Assembly: GCA_020048055.1 (NCBI GenBank)
Contig: JAIFNA010000007.1
Location: 1-64,000 of the forward strand
DNA length: 64,000 bases
Origin: Arcobacter sp.
GTDB lineage: Bacteria > Campylobacterota > Campylobacteria > Campylobacterales > Arcobacteraceae
Direction of reading: 5' to 3'
Shown here: positions 38,402 to 48,953 of the stretch, piece after piece
Numbering within the stretch: the stretch's first letter is position 1
Layout of the letters: every line of letters begins with the position of its first letter
The notes under the pieces: generated by a model
Told to the model about the DNA's origin: nothing
The model's database searches: none
The model's input: only the letters and a program-made list of their open reading frames with translations
Program-made: the position numbers and the translations under genes

Positions 38402-38776
38402 ATGGTAAAAATAATATTGCTAGTTATGGTTTTTATGTTAAATCTATTTGCTACAAATATCACTATCAAAGATAAAGGGCGACTTGAAACACTTGATGTT
38501 GTTAGAAATGGAATTTCAAATGATGTTAGATATCGATATGGTGAGTATAAGTTTTATAACAATTCATTTCTTTTGGTTAAATTTAATCAGATAACACCAG
38601 AACTTATATCTTCATTTGAAGATAAATTTGGATTAAAATTGGTTCAAATTTTGGTAATTGGATATTATGTTTATCAATTTGATGGAGATATAAATGAAAA
38701 AGTTTCGTTAATATCAAAAGAGGAAAATGTCCTGAGTGTAAAACCAAATTGGATTTCAAAACCAAATAAATATTAA
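38402..38776 (+). CDS. Small exported protein resembling a detached subtilase propeptide (I9-like)
   Basis: The 124-residue protein has a signal peptide (MVKIILLVMVFMLNLFA). I chose the ATG at 38402, just after the protease stop, over an ATG 30 bases upstream inside the protease gene; its ribosome site is GGGGACACTAAA. Residues about 58-122 show the beta-alpha-beta-beta-alpha-beta order of subtilase propeptides: FLLVKFN, ITPELISSFEDKFG, LKLVQILVIGYYVYQF, a short helix, and NVLSVKPNWI (compare the V-x-x-VEPN end of prodomains). I infer a folding helper or inhibitor of the neighbouring protease, acting in trans. Confidence 0.6.
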   Translation: MVKIILLVMVFMLNLFATNITIKDKGRLETLDVVRNGISNDVRYRYGEYKFYNNSFLLVKFNQITPELISSFEDKFGLKLVQILVIGYYVYQFDGDINEKVSLISKEENVLSVKPNWISKPNKY

Positions 38777-38792
38777 ATATTTAGGGTAAATT

Positions 38793-39365
38793 ATGAGATG
38801 TGTAACTTGTGAAAAATTATCTTTTTATATGATTTGCAAATCTTGTCAGGCGAGGTTTTTTACACCTGTATTTAATAAAAGAGAGATTAGTAAAAACTTT
38901 TTTGTTTATAGTTTTTATGAATATGATGTGGTTAAAGATTTATTAAATAGTAAATATCAATTTTACGGAGATAGAATATATAATATTTTAGCAAAGTTAT
39001 CTTTTGCAAAATTTGCTTTAAATTTTGATTTTATAGATAGTGTTGATGTGGTTGCCATTGATGATCACACAAGACACGATTTTTCCCATACAGCAATATT
39101 GGCAAAACATCTAAAGTCAAAACTTTTAAACTATAAAATTGATATTTTAAAAGCAAACAATCAAATAAAATACGCAGGTAAAACACTAAAATTTAGAAAA
39201 GAAAATCCAAGAGATTTTGTCTACAAAGGGTTAAAAAATAGGATTGTCATCCTAGTAGATGACATAATTACAACAGGTACAACGATACTTGAAGCAAAAA
39301 AAGTTTTGGAAAAAAATGGCTGTAAAGTCCTTTTTGCTTTAACGCTAAGCGATGCAAAATTTTGA
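38793..39365 (+). CDS. ComF-family phosphoribosyltransferase-like protein (CtsW-like)
   Basis: The 190-residue protein starts with a zinc-finger-like pair of CxxC motifs (CVTC and CKSC) and ends with a type I phosphoribosyltransferase core that has the PRPP motif VILVDDIITTGTT. ComF proteins act in the cytoplasm in natural transformation; in Campylobacter the equivalent is CtsW. It follows the propeptide-like gene by 16 bases. No other competence gene is adjacent, so the role is inferred from the family. Confidence 0.85.
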   Translation: MRCVTCEKLSFYMICKSCQARFFTPVFNKREISKNFFVYSFYEYDVVKDLLNSKYQFYGDRIYNILAKLSFAKFALNFDFIDSVDVVAIDDHTRHDFSHTAILAKHLKSKLLNYKIDILKANNQIKYAGKTLKFRKENPRDFVYKGLKNRIVILVDDIITTGTTILEAKKVLEKNGCKVLFALTLSDAKF

Positions 39366-39410
39366 TTTTCATTAATTGATACTATTGGAATTGTATGTTA
39401 TCCTTGCCTT

Positions 39411-40313
39411 ATGAAAAATATAATCGAAGAAATTTTTAATAAAGTAAGTTATTGGCAAGAGAAACGATTGCTATTAGGTGCAATTGATCCTTCTTATTTT
39501 CAAAATAAAAAGATTATGGTTTCACTTTTAAATATCTCTTCACAGCTTGTTTCGGCTGAAAATAGTGCGAAAAAAGATATGTGGAATCACCAAATAAAAA
39601 AATACAATATGGGTGATGATATTTTAATAAGTGTAAGCAAAGAACTTTTGAGTGATGAGGATTTTGCATCAAGTGCTATTGTTAAATACAATAGAACATA
39701 TATTTATTTAACACAAGAACTAAAGTCAAACAGAGATTTGGCTGTAATGGCGGCTCAAAATGAAACAACAGATAATCCAAATAATGAGCCAATTTTAAAA
39801 TATATGTCTGAAAAACTTCAAGATGATATTGAAATTTCAGCGTTAGCTACTATGAGAAATATAGAAAATTTAAGATATTCAAGACAACTCCAAAATAATA
39901 AGTATTTTTTAGCAGATATGATAAATCTACTCTATGAAGATGATTTGAAATATAAAATTTTAAAATATATGAATCCAGAACTTCTAAAAGATAAAAGATT
40001 TATAAGTAAACTTGGTTGTTTTGATGGGCTTTGTGAAAATTTTAGGGGTGACATGTTGTTTGTTGCTTATTCGGTTGAAAACGATATTAAGATATTAAGA
40101 AAAACAGAAATTTTTGATGAAAGAATTGTGGAAGCAGTATTTAATTCAAAAGATTATGCAAGGGATAAACATAAGTCTTTGGTGATATTGTTTAGATATA
40201 TTGAGAGATTTAATAGTGATTTTGAAGAGCTTGATGGGAAAATAAAAGATAAGAAACTCCTTGGGAGACTTTTTTGGGAATTAGCACAAGTTGCAGTTGA
40301 TGACTTATTGTAG
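39411..40313 (+). CDS. Helical repeat protein, unknown function (DUF4116-like repeats)
   Basis: The 300-residue soluble protein is helical and repetitive. Segments such as SDEDFASSAIVKYNRTYIYLTQELKSNRDLAVMAA resemble the short DUF4116 repeats, which have the form D-x-x-hh-x-A-hh-x5-L-x-x-h-x-x-x-L. It has no signal peptide or catalytic motif. It lies between comF and hisH. I do not recognise it further. Confidence 0.5.
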   Translation: MKNIIEEIFNKVSYWQEKRLLLGAIDPSYFQNKKIMVSLLNISSQLVSAENSAKKDMWNHQIKKYNMGDDILISVSKELLSDEDFASSAIVKYNRTYIYLTQELKSNRDLAVMAAQNETTDNPNNEPILKYMSEKLQDDIEISALATMRNIENLRYSRQLQNNKYFLADMINLLYEDDLKYKILKYMNPELLKDKRFISKLGCFDGLCENFRGDMLFVAYSVENDIKILRKTEIFDERIVEAVFNSKDYARDKHKSLVILFRYIERFNSDFEELDGKIKDKKLLGRLFWELAQVAVDDLL

Positions 40314-40345
40314 TTAAAAATATTTGTAAGATTTAAGGAGAGATA

Positions 40346-40954
40346 TTGGTAGGAATTATAGATTATAACATCGGAAATTTGGCATCTGTTTACAATGCTT
40401 GTAGCCTAATTGATACAAAAGCAGTAATAGTAAGCAATCCAGATGATGTTAGAAAATACGATAGAGTTATTTTACCAGGTGTTGGTGCTTATGGTGATGC
40501 GATGGAGTATTTAAAAAAAACAGGGATGGATATAGCTGTTTTAGAGTTTGCTAAAAGTGGGAAACCTATGATTGGGATTTGTCTTGGGATGCAACTTTTA
40601 TTTGATAGTAGTGAGGAGTTTGGATTTACCAAAGGGCTTGGACTTATTTCTGGTGAAGTTGTGTCATTTGATAAAACAAAAATGGATATGGAAAATCACA
40701 AAATACCACATATGGGATGGAATAAAATTTTTAATAAAAACAATAAGCTTTTTGATGGATTGGAAAATCCATATTTGTATTTTGTCCACTCTTATCATGT
40801 AAAAACTGATGATAAATACACAATTGGAACTACACATTATGGTTATGATTTTGTTAGTGCGGTACAAAAAGATAATATTTATGGTTTTCAACCACACCCT
40901 GAAAAAAGTCATGATAATGGGATAAAGATACTTAAAAATTTTATGAAACTATAA
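40346..40954 (+). CDS. hisH: Imidazole glycerol phosphate synthase, glutaminase subunit
   Basis: The 202-residue class I amidotransferase has GIIDYNIGNLASV, the oxyanion strand PGVGAYGDAM, the nucleophile cysteine in GICLGMQLLF and the His-Glu pair in FQPHPEKSHDNG. It supplies ammonia to HisF in histidine synthesis; hisF is not in the window. The start is TTG at 40346 after AAGGAGAG. A sugar-epimerase gene lies between hisH and hisA. Confidence 0.95.
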   Translation: MVGIIDYNIGNLASVYNACSLIDTKAVIVSNPDDVRKYDRVILPGVGAYGDAMEYLKKTGMDIAVLEFAKSGKPMIGICLGMQLLFDSSEEFGFTKGLGLISGEVVSFDKTKMDMENHKIPHMGWNKIFNKNNKLFDGLENPYLYFVHSYHVKTDDKYTIGTTHYGYDFVSAVQKDNIYGFQPHPEKSHDNGIKILKNFMKL

Positions 40955-41026
40955 AAGTATGAGTAGCCAAAAAACAACTACAAGTTTGAGTTATCAAATT
41001 CTAAAATATTTCTAAAAAGGGAAAAA

Positions 41027-41884
41027 ATGAAAAAAATAGTTATAACAGGTGCTAGTGGATTTGTAGGGACAAGCTTGACAAAGGTGTTTAAAAATGAAGG
41101 GTATGAAGTTGTTGCAGTTGATAGAAAAGATTTAAGTGATATTGGAAAACTTGCTTTAGTTTTAGATGGTGCAAGTGCTATTGTAAATCTAGCTGGAGCA
41201 AATATCGTTGCAAGATGGAGTGATGAGTATAAAAAATTACTTTATAGCAGTAGATTAAATACTACATCTGCATTAATTGAAACAATTGGGCTTTGCGAGA
41301 ATAAACCTGAAGTTTTAATCTCAACTTCAGCAGTTGGAATTTACAAAAACGATAAAGAATACAATGAAGAAAATATTGAGTATTGTGATGATTTTTTAGG
41401 AAATCTTTGTAAAGAGTGGGAAGCTAAAGCACTTGAAGCTGAGAATTTTGGAGTGCGAACTGTGATATTTAGATTTGGGATAGTGATGGGAGATGGTGGA
41501 GCGTTGGCAAAAATGTTGCCACCTTTTAAATTTGGCGTTGGTGGAACTATAGGTGATGGAAGTCAAGCGTTTTCATTTATCCATATAGAAGATTTAATGA
41601 ACTGCTATCTATTTGCTCTAAATAACACTTTAAGTGGAGCTTACAATTTAACTGCCCCAGTTCCAACAACAAATAAAGGACTCACAAAGGCTCTTGGAAA
41701 AACATTGCATCGTCCTACAATCTTCCCTGTGCCAGAATTTGTTTTAAGGCTAATTTTTGGAGAAGGTGCAAAAGTTTTAACAGATGGACAGAGTGTTGTG
41801 CCAAAAAGATTACTTGATGCTGGGTTTAAGTTTGGATTTAAAACGATAGAAGAGACGATTGAAAATTTAGTAGGAGAAAAATAA
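41027..41884 (+). CDS. TIGR01777-family NAD-dependent epimerase (YfcH/SDR39U1-like)
   Basis: The 285-residue atypical SDR has the NAD(P) motif GASGFVGTSL, then GANIVARWSDEYKKLLYSSRLNTT, STSAVGIYKN and RFGIVMGDGGALAKMLPPFKFGVGGTIGDGSQ. This is the YfcH pattern. The substrate is unknown for the family; in plants a related protein acts at cell division or chloroplast development. It is set within the histidine genes, with hisA following after 3 bases, so it is co-expressed with them. Confidence 0.88.
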   Translation: MKKIVITGASGFVGTSLTKVFKNEGYEVVAVDRKDLSDIGKLALVLDGASAIVNLAGANIVARWSDEYKKLLYSSRLNTTSALIETIGLCENKPEVLISTSAVGIYKNDKEYNEENIEYCDDFLGNLCKEWEAKALEAENFGVRTVIFRFGIVMGDGGALAKMLPPFKFGVGGTIGDGSQAFSFIHIEDLMNCYLFALNNTLSGAYNLTAPVPTTNKGLTKALGKTLHRPTIFPVPEFVLRLIFGEGAKVLTDGQSVVPKRLLDAGFKFGFKTIEETIENLVGEK

Positions 41885-41887
41885 AAT

Positions 41888-42601
41888 ATGGAAATATTAC
41901 CAGCGATAGATTTAAAAGATGGAAAAGCGGTTAGGCTTAGTAAAGGGCTTATGGAGAGTGCGAAGATTTATAGTGATGAACCTTGGCAGGTTGCTAAAAG
42001 ATTTGAAGAGCTTGGGAGTAAGTGGATACATATAGTTGACCTTAATGGTGCTTTTGCGGGAGTTCCTGCAAATTTGGAACAGATACGAAAAATCAGAGAA
42101 AATTGTAATCTTAAGATGGAGCTAGGCGGTGGAATACGAGATGAAGAGACTATTAAAATGTATCTTGAACTTGGTGTTGATAGATTGATTCTTGGGAGCA
42201 TTGCTGTTAAAAATCCGCAGTTTGTAAAAGATATGGCTTCAAAATATCCAATTGCTGTTGGGATTGATGCACTTGATGGAATGGTTGCTGTTGAAGGCTG
42301 GGCTGAGGTTTCAACTATGAAAGCTACCGATTTGGCAAGAGAGTTTGCAAATGTTGGAGTTGAAGCGATTATTTGTACAGACATCTCAAAAGACGGGATG
42401 CTTTGCGGTGTAAATGTTGAGTTTACTGAAGAAATCGCCCTTGCTAGTGGAGTTGAAACAATAGCAAGTGGCGGAGTAAAAGATATAAATGACATCATTA
42501 ATTGTAAAGCAAATGGAAATATCGCTGGAGTTATCGTTGGGAAAGCATTTTATGAGGGAACTTTGGAGTTAGAAGAGGGATTTAGAATATTAAATGACTA
42601 A
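41888..42601 (+). CDS. hisA: ProFAR isomerase (phosphoribosylformimino-AICAR isomerase)
   Basis: The 237-residue TIM barrel catalyses the Amadori rearrangement in histidine synthesis. The general base is Asp8 in [14 protein letters not shown], and the second acidic residue is in [10 protein letters not shown]. The phosphate-binding GGIRDE and ASGGVKD motifs are present. The stop overlaps the start of the permease gene by 8 bases. Length and motifs are normal. Confidence 0.96.
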   Translation: MEILPAIDLKDGKAVRLSKGLMESAKIYSDEPWQVAKRFEELGSKWIHIVDLNGAFAGVPANLEQIRKIRENCNLKMELGGGIRDEETIKMYLELGVDRLILGSIAVKNPQFVKDMASKYPIAVGIDALDGMVAVEGWAEVSTMKATDLAREFANVGVEAIICTDISKDGMLCGVNVEFTEEIALASGVETIASGGVKDINDIINCKANGNIAGVIVGKAFYEGTLELEEGFRILND

Positions 42602-43802
42602 CAACCTAATCAATTTTATAATCAAAAAATATTTAAAATATGACAATAAAAACCCATTTATAAGTATCACAGCACTACTGTCTTTTTTTGGGGTGGCTAT
42701 TGGTGTGATGGTTTTGATTGTTGCGATGTCTATTATGAATGGTGTTTCAAAAGAGTTTCAAGATAAGCTTTTTACTATGAATTATCCACTTAGTATCTAC
42801 CCAAAACTTGAGCCAACTGTTAGTAAAGAGTTGCTTTTAAATCTTGAAGCAAAGTTTCCAGATATGTCATTTTCTCCATATATTAGTTCTCAAGTGATGA
42901 TTCAAAAAGAGGGTATGATGAGTGGAGGGCTTTTATTTGGTGTTGATATGTTAAAAGAAGCAAAGATAAATAAAATTTACAAAGAGGCTTTGCCACCTAA
43001 TGCTACACAAAACAAATTTGACATCATAACAGGTGCTGGGATAAGCGATGAGCTTTTACTTGTAAATGGCGATAAAACCACTTTATTTTTTAGTAGCCTT
43101 GATCCAAATGGATTTAGTATGATGCCTAAAATGAAAAGATTTAACTATCAAGGTAGTTTTATATCGGGACTTACTGCTTATGATAATGCTTATATGTTTA
43201 CATCTATTGAGGCGCTTCAAACTATTTTGCAAAGAGATGAAGATACTTATGATGGAATTCATATCTACTGTGCAAATCCTATGGTTGATATTGAAAGAAT
43301 TAGAAAAGAGTTACCTGAGTTTGAAGTTGGCGTGATTGGCTGGTGGCAACAAAATGGAAACTTCTTTAGTGCGATGGAGCTTGAAAAACAAGCGCTCTTT
43401 CTTGTGTTGATGTTGATTATTTTGATTGCTTCACTAAATATCATAAGTTCACTTCTTATGACGGTAATGAGTAGAAGAAAAGAGATAGCACTATTACTTT
43501 CAATGGGTGCCAGTGAAAATGAGGTTAAACAAGTATTTTTTCGATTAGGGATGATTATTGGTGTTGGCGGGATATTTTTTGGACTAATTCTTGGATTTAT
43601 CGGAATGTATATTTTGGGTAATTTTGACATTATTTCACTACCTGCTGATGTTTATGGAACAACAAAATTACCAGTTTCACTTGATATTTTAGATTTTGTA
43701 TTTATTATTTTAGGCTCATTTAGTATTGTTTTTTTATCCTCTTATTACCCTGCTTATAAAGCTACAAAGATTGATGTTTTAGAGGTTTTAAGAAACGAAT
43801 AA
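42594..43802 (+). CDS. LolC/LolE-family lipoprotein-releasing permease
   Basis: The 402-residue protein has an N-terminal helix (about 22-50), a large periplasmic domain (about 50-265) and three C-terminal helices in the FtsX domain: [33 protein letters not shown], then [20 protein letters not shown] and the last helix before [17 protein letters not shown]. This is the LolC/E family, which with LolD moves lipoproteins toward the outer membrane. Only one permease gene is present; Campylobacterota often use a single LolC/E-type homodimer. LolD is not in the window. Confidence 0.9.
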   Translation: MTNNLINFIIKKYLKYDNKNPFISITALLSFFGVAIGVMVLIVAMSIMNGVSKEFQDKLFTMNYPLSIYPKLEPTVSKELLLNLEAKFPDMSFSPYISSQVMIQKEGMMSGGLLFGVDMLKEAKINKIYKEALPPNATQNKFDIITGAGISDELLLVNGDKTTLFFSSLDPNGFSMMPKMKRFNYQGSFISGLTAYDNAYMFTSIEALQTILQRDEDTYDGIHIYCANPMVDIERIRKELPEFEVGVIGWWQQNGNFFSAMELEKQALFLVLMLIILIASLNIISSLLMTVMSRRKEIALLLSMGASENEVKQVFFRLGMIIGVGGIFFGLILGFIGMYILGNFDIISLPADVYGTTKLPVSLDILDFVFIILGSFSIVFLSSYYPAYKATKIDVLEVLRNE

Positions 43803-43891
43803 ACTCATCTCAATCATCAGTTATTAAGCAACTTTTGCATATAATCTTCAAATTTTTTGTAATATAAAATCAAATTTAATAAGGAAAACAA

Positions 43892-46800
43892 ATGCCAAAA
43901 AGAGAAGATATAAAAACCATTTTGCTTATAGGCTCTGGTCCTATTGTTATAGGTCAGGCATGTGAGTTTGATTATAGTGGTACTCAGAGTGTTAAAACTT
44001 TAAAAGAATTAGGTTATAGAGTAGTTCTTATTAATTCAAATCCAGCAACTATTATGACAGACCCAGAATTTGCAGATAAAACATATATAGAGCCAATCAC
44101 TGAAGATGTGATTGCAAAAATTATTGAAATTGAGAAAGTTGATGCAATTTTGCCAACAATGGGTGGACAAACTGCACTCAATGTTGCTACAAGTATGTAT
44201 GACAAAGGTATGTTAAAGGGAATAGAGTTTTTAGGTGCTCATCCTGATGCTATTAAAAAAGGGGAAGACAGGCACCTTTTTAATGAAGCTATGAGAAAAA
44301 TTGGTATGGATTTACCTAGAAGTGCAAATGCTTACAATCTTGAGGAGGCTATTAAGGTTGTTAAAGACATAGGCTTCCCTGTAATAAGTCGTGCTTCATT
44401 TACACTTGCAGGTGGTGGAAGTGGAGTTGCGTATAATATGGAAGAGTTTAAAGCTCTTGCAACCGCTGGACTTGAAGCTAGTCCAATTAGTGAAATTGAG
44501 ATTATGGAATCTATGCTTGGTTGGAAAGAGTATGAGATGGAAGTTATCAGAGATAAAAAAGATAACTGCATCATAGTTTGTTCAATCGAAAATCTTGACC
44601 CAATGGGTGTTCACACAGGTGATAGTATCACTATTGCACCAGCACTTACTTTGACAGATAAAGAATATCAAAATATGAGAAATGCATCTTTTGCAATTCT
44701 AAGAGAGATTGGTGTTGATACTGGTGGATCAAACGTACAATTTTCAATTTGCCCAAATACAGGTAGAATGATAGTAATTGAGATGAATCCAAGGGTAAGT
44801 AGAAGTTCGGCACTTGCTTCAAAAGCAACTGGTTATCCAATAGCAAAAGTTGCAACACTATTAGCAGTTGGGTTTACACTTGATGAGATTGAAAATGATA
44901 TCACAGGTACTACTGCTTCGTTTGAACCTGTTATTGATTATATTGTTACAAAAATTCCAAGATTTACTTTTGAAAAATTTCCTAAAGCAAACTCAACTTT
45001 AACAACTTCTATGAAATCTGTTGGTGAAGTTATGGCAATGGGGAGAACATTTAAAGAATCTATTCAAAAGGCACTTTGTTCACTTGAAACTGGACTTTAT
45101 GGATTTAATCCAATTGAAGCAGATATGGAAACAATAAAAAAAGAGATAATTAGACCAAATTGTGATAGGTTGCAATATCTTATGCAAGGTATGAGAGAAG
45201 GGCTTACAAATCAAGATATTTTTGAATTATCAAAAATTGACCCTTGGTTTTTAACTCAGTTTAGAGAAATTTGTGATTTAGAGCATAGTATTAAAAAATT
45301 TGGTACATCAATTTTAAGTGATGAAAAAAATCTAAGATTGGCTAAAACTTTTGGATTTAGTGACAAAATGATTAGCACGCTTATTGGTTGTGTTGAAGAT
45401 GATATTTATGAGGCTAGAAAAAAATTAGATATCACTTTTGAATACAATGAAGTTGATACTTGTGCGGCTGAATTTAAAGCTCTAACTCCATATCTTTATT
45501 CAACAACAAATATAACATCATTACCAAAAAAATCTGTTTGCGAAGATAAGCAATCAAAAGTTTTAATTATTGGTGGCGGACCAAATAGAATAGGGCAAGG
45601 GATAGAGTTTGATTACTGTTGTGTTCATGCTTCTTTTGCGTTGGCTGAGATGGGGATAAAAACAATTATGTACAATTGTAATCCTGAAACTGTAAGTACA
45701 GACTATGATACAAGTGATGTTCTTTATTTTGAGCCTATTGATTTTGAGCATGTAAGAAGTGTGATAGAGCATGAGCAACCTGATGGTATTATTGTGCATT
45801 TTGGTGGACAAACTCCGTTAAAATTGTCAAATGCAATTCATAACATGGGTGGGAAAATAATTGGGACAACCGCTGAAGTTATTGATTTGGCAGAAGATAG
45901 AAAAAAATTCTCTACATTTGTTGAAAAAGCTGGATTATTGCAACCAGAGAATGGAACAGCTGTAACATTACATGAAGCTTTAGAAATTGCTCAAAGAATA
46001 GGTTATCCAGTCCTTGTTAGACCATCTTTTGTGCTTGGTGGAAGAGGTATGAAAATTGTTTATAATGAAGCTGAACTTAAACTTTATATGGATGAAGCAG
46101 TTAGCGTTAGTAATGACGCACCAGTTTTGGTTGATAAATTCTTGGATCGTGCGATTGAGCTTGATGTTGATTGTATTACTGATGGTGTTGATGTTTATAT
46201 AGGTGGAATTATGCAACATATTGAAGAAGCTGGAATTCACAGTGGAGATAGTGCTTGTAGCTTGCCACCGATTAGTTTAGATGATGAGATGCTAAAAGAG
46301 GTTGAAGAGAAAACAAAAACTATGGCACTTCTCCTTGGTGTTAAGGGTTTGATGAATACTCAATATGCAATCCATCAAGGTAAGATTTATCTAATTGAAG
46401 TTAATCCAAGAGCTAGCAGAACAGTACCATTTGTTAGTAAAGCAACAGGAATCCCTTTGGCTAAAGTAGCTACTAGAGTTATGTGGGGCGAGAGTTTAAA
46501 AGATGCTTTAAATGTCTATGATAAAAATCAAAAAATTGTTAAACTAAATACTACAAATAATATTTTAAAACCTATCCTGAAAGGTCATGTAGCTGTTAAA
46601 GAAGCTGTTTTTCCATTTAATAAACTGATTGGAGCTGACCTTATTTTAGGACCAGAGATGAAAAGTACTGGTGAAGTTATGGGGATTAGTAGTAATTTTG
46701 GAAGAGCTTTTGCAAAAGCACAATGTGCAGCTAAAAATCTACTTCCTGATAATGGTGGAAAAGTCTTCTTGTCATTAGCTAGTCTTGATAAAGAGTTTGC

Positions 46801-47158
46801 GCCAAAAATTGCATCTGAACTTATATCTTTAGGTTTTAGTGTTGTGGCAACTGGAGGAACTTACAATGTTATCAAAGAGGCAAATGTTGAATGCACTAAA
46901 GTTTTAAAAGTTAGTGAAGGTCGACCAAATATTACAGATAGTCTTATGAATAATGAAATAGTTATGGCCATAAATACAAGTGATGGGAAAGAGGTGAGTA
47001 AAGAGGATGGAATGACAATAAGAAGAACAGTGCTTAGAATGAATATCCCGTATGTTACTACTGTTGCTGGTGCAATGGCTTCTATCGAAGCTATAAAATC
47101 TCAAAAAGATAAAACAGCACTTTATCCAAAATCAATTCAAGATTTTTTGGCTGATTAA
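43892..47158 (+). CDS. carB: Carbamoyl-phosphate synthase large chain
   Basis: The 1088-residue subunit makes carbamoyl phosphate from ammonia, bicarbonate and ATP. It has two ATP-grasp halves, each with a preATP motif ([18 protein letters not shown] and [18 protein letters not shown]). The C-terminal allosteric MGS domain (about 940-1088) contains [19 protein letters not shown]. Length is usual. It serves pyrimidine and arginine synthesis; carA is not in the window. A Sua5-like gene follows after 9 bases. Confidence 0.97.
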   Translation: MPKREDIKTILLIGSGPIVIGQACEFDYSGTQSVKTLKELGYRVVLINSNPATIMTDPEFADKTYIEPITEDVIAKIIEIEKVDAILPTMGGQTALNVATSMYDKGMLKGIEFLGAHPDAIKKGEDRHLFNEAMRKIGMDLPRSANAYNLEEAIKVVKDIGFPVISRASFTLAGGGSGVAYNMEEFKALATAGLEASPISEIEIMESMLGWKEYEMEVIRDKKDNCIIVCSIENLDPMGVHTGDSITIAPALTLTDKEYQNMRNASFAILREIGVDTGGSNVQFSICPNTGRMIVIEMNPRVSRSSALASKATGYPIAKVATLLAVGFTLDEIENDITGTTASFEPVIDYIVTKIPRFTFEKFPKANSTLTTSMKSVGEVMAMGRTFKESIQKALCSLETGLYGFNPIEADMETIKKEIIRPNCDRLQYLMQGMREGLTNQDIFELSKIDPWFLTQFREICDLEHSIKKFGTSILSDEKNLRLAKTFGFSDKMISTLIGCVEDDIYEARKKLDITFEYNEVDTCAAEFKALTPYLYSTTNITSLPKKSVCEDKQSKVLIIGGGPNRIGQGIEFDYCCVHASFALAEMGIKTIMYNCNPETVSTDYDTSDVLYFEPIDFEHVRSVIEHEQPDGIIVHFGGQTPLKLSNAIHNMGGKIIGTTAEVIDLAEDRKKFSTFVEKAGLLQPENGTAVTLHEALEIAQRIGYPVLVRPSFVLGGRGMKIVYNEAELKLYMDEAVSVSNDAPVLVDKFLDRAIELDVDCITDGVDVYIGGIMQHIEEAGIHSGDSACSLPPISLDDEMLKEVEEKTKTMALLLGVKGLMNTQYAIHQGKIYLIEVNPRASRTVPFVSKATGIPLAKVATRVMWGESLKDALNVYDKNQKIVKLNTTNNILKPILKGHVAVKEAVFPFNKLIGADLILGPEMKSTGEVMGISSNFGRAFAKAQCAAKNLLPDNGGKVFLSLASLDKEFAPKIASELISLGFSVVATGGTYNVIKEANVECTKVLKVSEGRPNITDSLMNNEIVMAINTSDGKEVSKEDGMTIRRTVLRMNIPYVTTVAGAMASIEAIKSQKDKTALYPKSIQDFLAD

Positions 47159-47167
47159 AGAATAAAT

Positions 47168-47611
47168 ATGGACAAAAATAAAATTTATTTAGTCCAAAGT
47201 GACACAACTGTTGGCTTTTCATCTCTTAATAATGAAAAGTTAGCAGAGGTAAAAAATAGAGATATAAATCAAAAAACTCTTATGGTGATAGATTGTTTTA
47301 AAAAGCTAAAATCTCAAACTCGTATCCCAAGCAAATACAAAAAAATTGTTAGAAAATCAAAATTTACAACTTTTATATATCCAAATCAAAGGTCATTTAG
47401 AGTTGTTTTACAAGATATGGAGCATTTTAATTTTGTTGAAAAGTTTAATGCAATATTTTCAACATCAGCAAATGAGACAAAAAAATCATTTTCATACCAA
47501 TATGCATATAATAAATCTGATGTAATCGTTTTTCAAAAAGATGATTTTATAGAGACTAATGGTTCAAAGATTTTCAAATTTTCAAATTTTCAAATCAAAA
47601 AAATAAGATAA
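47168..47611 (+). CDS. Short Sua5/YrdC-like protein
   Basis: The 147-residue protein matches the short, divergent Sua5/YciO/YrdC group of Campylobacterota. It shows IYLVQSDTTVGFSSLNNEKLAEVKNR at the N-terminus (compare PTDTVYGL), F-x-Y-P-N-Q-R and FSTSANET (compare TSANxSG). It lacks much of the full YrdC domain (about 180 residues), so threonylcarbamoyl-AMP synthesis is doubtful. The 3' end (47570-47597) has three near-identical copies of attttcaa. It is convergent with the FtsL-like gene, with no gap. Confidence 0.65.
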   Translation: MDKNKIYLVQSDTTVGFSSLNNEKLAEVKNRDINQKTLMVIDCFKKLKSQTRIPSKYKKIVRKSKFTTFIYPNQRSFRVVLQDMEHFNFVEKFNAIFSTSANETKKSFSYQYAYNKSDVIVFQKDDFIETNGSKIFKFSNFQIKKIR

Positions 47612-47911
47612 CTATTCCTCTTTCTCTTTTGGCTGATCTTCTAAATTTTGCATAATAAGTGAGTCTGTAATTTGATTTTTAAATTTTGCATCTTCTAGTT
47701 GTTGGATTAGAAATTTATTCTCTTCTTTGAGTGACATATAGTGTGCATACAGTCTATTTATATCTTTACTTACATAGTATATATTGTTGCTTAGGTATAT
47801 TTTCGGCAATGATAAAAGCATAATCGCACCAAATATAATCCCTATAAAATATACAGATCCCTTTGGCGTAAAGATAACTTTTTTATCTATATGATGTTTA
47901 ATATTAATCAA
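47612..47911 (-). CDS. FtsL-like small division membrane protein
   Basis: The 99-residue protein has one membrane helix (about 21-40, GSVYFIGIIFGAIMLLSLPKIYL), then a coiled-coil region (YVSKDINRLYAHYMSLKEENKFLIQQLED) in the periplasm. Its place just behind rsmH, with an 8-base overlap, is that of ftsL in the dcw clusters of many bacteria. FtsL is poorly conserved in sequence, so topology and context carry the call. FtsI and other dcw genes are not next to it. Confidence 0.65.
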   Translation of the reverse strand: MINIKHHIDKKVIFTPKGSVYFIGIIFGAIMLLSLPKIYLSNNIYYVSKDINRLYAHYMSLKEENKFLIQQLEDAKFKNQITDSLIMQNLEDQPKEKEE

Positions 47912-48809
47912 ATTTAAAAACCCTCATTTTTGAACTTCTACTTCTTGGATTTTTTTTAATTTCATCATTTGTTGGTATTATTGGTTTTTTTGTGATTATT
48001 TTCCCTTTTTGGTTATTGTTACCACATTCACAACGAAAAACATTTTGAGGGCAAATGCACTTTTGACTCCATTTTTTAAAATAGTTTTTCACTATCCTAT
48101 CTTCTAATGAATGAAATGAAATAATAGCCACGGTACATCCTTTAATATTTGCCATTTCAAGTGCTTTAAATAGGTCTTCAAGTACATCTAATTCGTGATT
48201 TACTTCAATTCTTATTGCTTGAAATGGAAGCGTTGCTGGGTGAAGTTTACCTCTATGCATATTTTTTTCAAGCATTAAAGAGAGTTCTTTTGCACTATTA
48301 AATGGTCTATTTTTTATAATCAGTGATGCAACTTTTTTATACTCTGCAACTTCACCATATTCTTTTAGGATATATTCAAGTTGATTGATTGAGTAGGTAT
48401 TGACAACTTCATAAGCACTCAGTTTGTTTGTTTTATCCATTCTCATATCTAAAACATCACTATGAAAACCAAATCCTCTGTCATCTTTGTCAAGTTGTAA
48501 TGATGACACACCAATATCAGCTAGTAAGCCAGTTATTTTTTTATCAACAGTTAAAGAGATGATATCTTTAAAATTTCCTTTGTTGAAGATTATTCTGTCA
48601 CCGTGTTTACTAAGTCTATCTTTTGAGAATATTAATGCTTCATCATCTTGGTCGTTACAAATCATTTTTATATTTTTATTATTTTCTAATATACCATTTG
48701 TATGTCCACCATAACCAAGTGTACAGTCAATTATATACCCATCATCAATATGATTAAATGTTTTAACAACTTCGTCGTATAAAACTGGAATGTGCGGTAT
48801 CTGGTTCAA
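47904..48809 (-). CDS. rsmH: 16S rRNA (cytosine-1402-N4)-methyltransferase
   Basis: The 301-residue RsmH (MraW) methylates C1402 of 16S rRNA. It has HIPVLYDEVV, the SAM motif DCTLGYGGHTNGIL, GLLADIGVSSLQLDKDDRGFGF and the end FHSLEDRIVKNYFKK. A cysteine cluster CICPQNVFRCECG follows near residues 258-270. The start ATG is at 48809. It is followed by the FtsL-like gene. Confidence 0.96.
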   Translation of the reverse strand: MNQIPHIPVLYDEVVKTFNHIDDGYIIDCTLGYGGHTNGILENNKNIKMICNDQDDEALIFSKDRLSKHGDRIIFNKGNFKDIISLTVDKKITGLLADIGVSSLQLDKDDRGFGFHSDVLDMRMDKTNKLSAYEVVNTYSINQLEYILKEYGEVAEYKKVASLIIKNRPFNSAKELSLMLEKNMHRGKLHPATLPFQAIRIEVNHELDVLEDLFKALEMANIKGCTVAIISFHSLEDRIVKNYFKKWSQKCICPQNVFRCECGNNNQKGKIITKKPIIPTNDEIKKNPRSRSSKMRVFKFD

Positions 48810-48953
48810 AATATTCCTTTATGAAATTAATGGATTTAAAATTCGCGGATTATATCATATAAATGCTATAAACTATTGTAATATAGGGATATTAAGGAAA
48901 TACAAAGGTTGAATAGTATAAAGTTTTACACAAAAAAATTAAAGGATTATAAT

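Noticed and set aside
41968-42498. Long antisense frame (176 codons) within hisA
   Set aside because: It mirrors the hisA codon pattern and has no independent features. hisA is fully conserved.
47570-47597. Short tandem repeat attttcaa as a phase-variation tract
   Set aside because: The units are only three near-identical copies at the very end of the gene. There is no long homopolymer or repeat that would switch expression.
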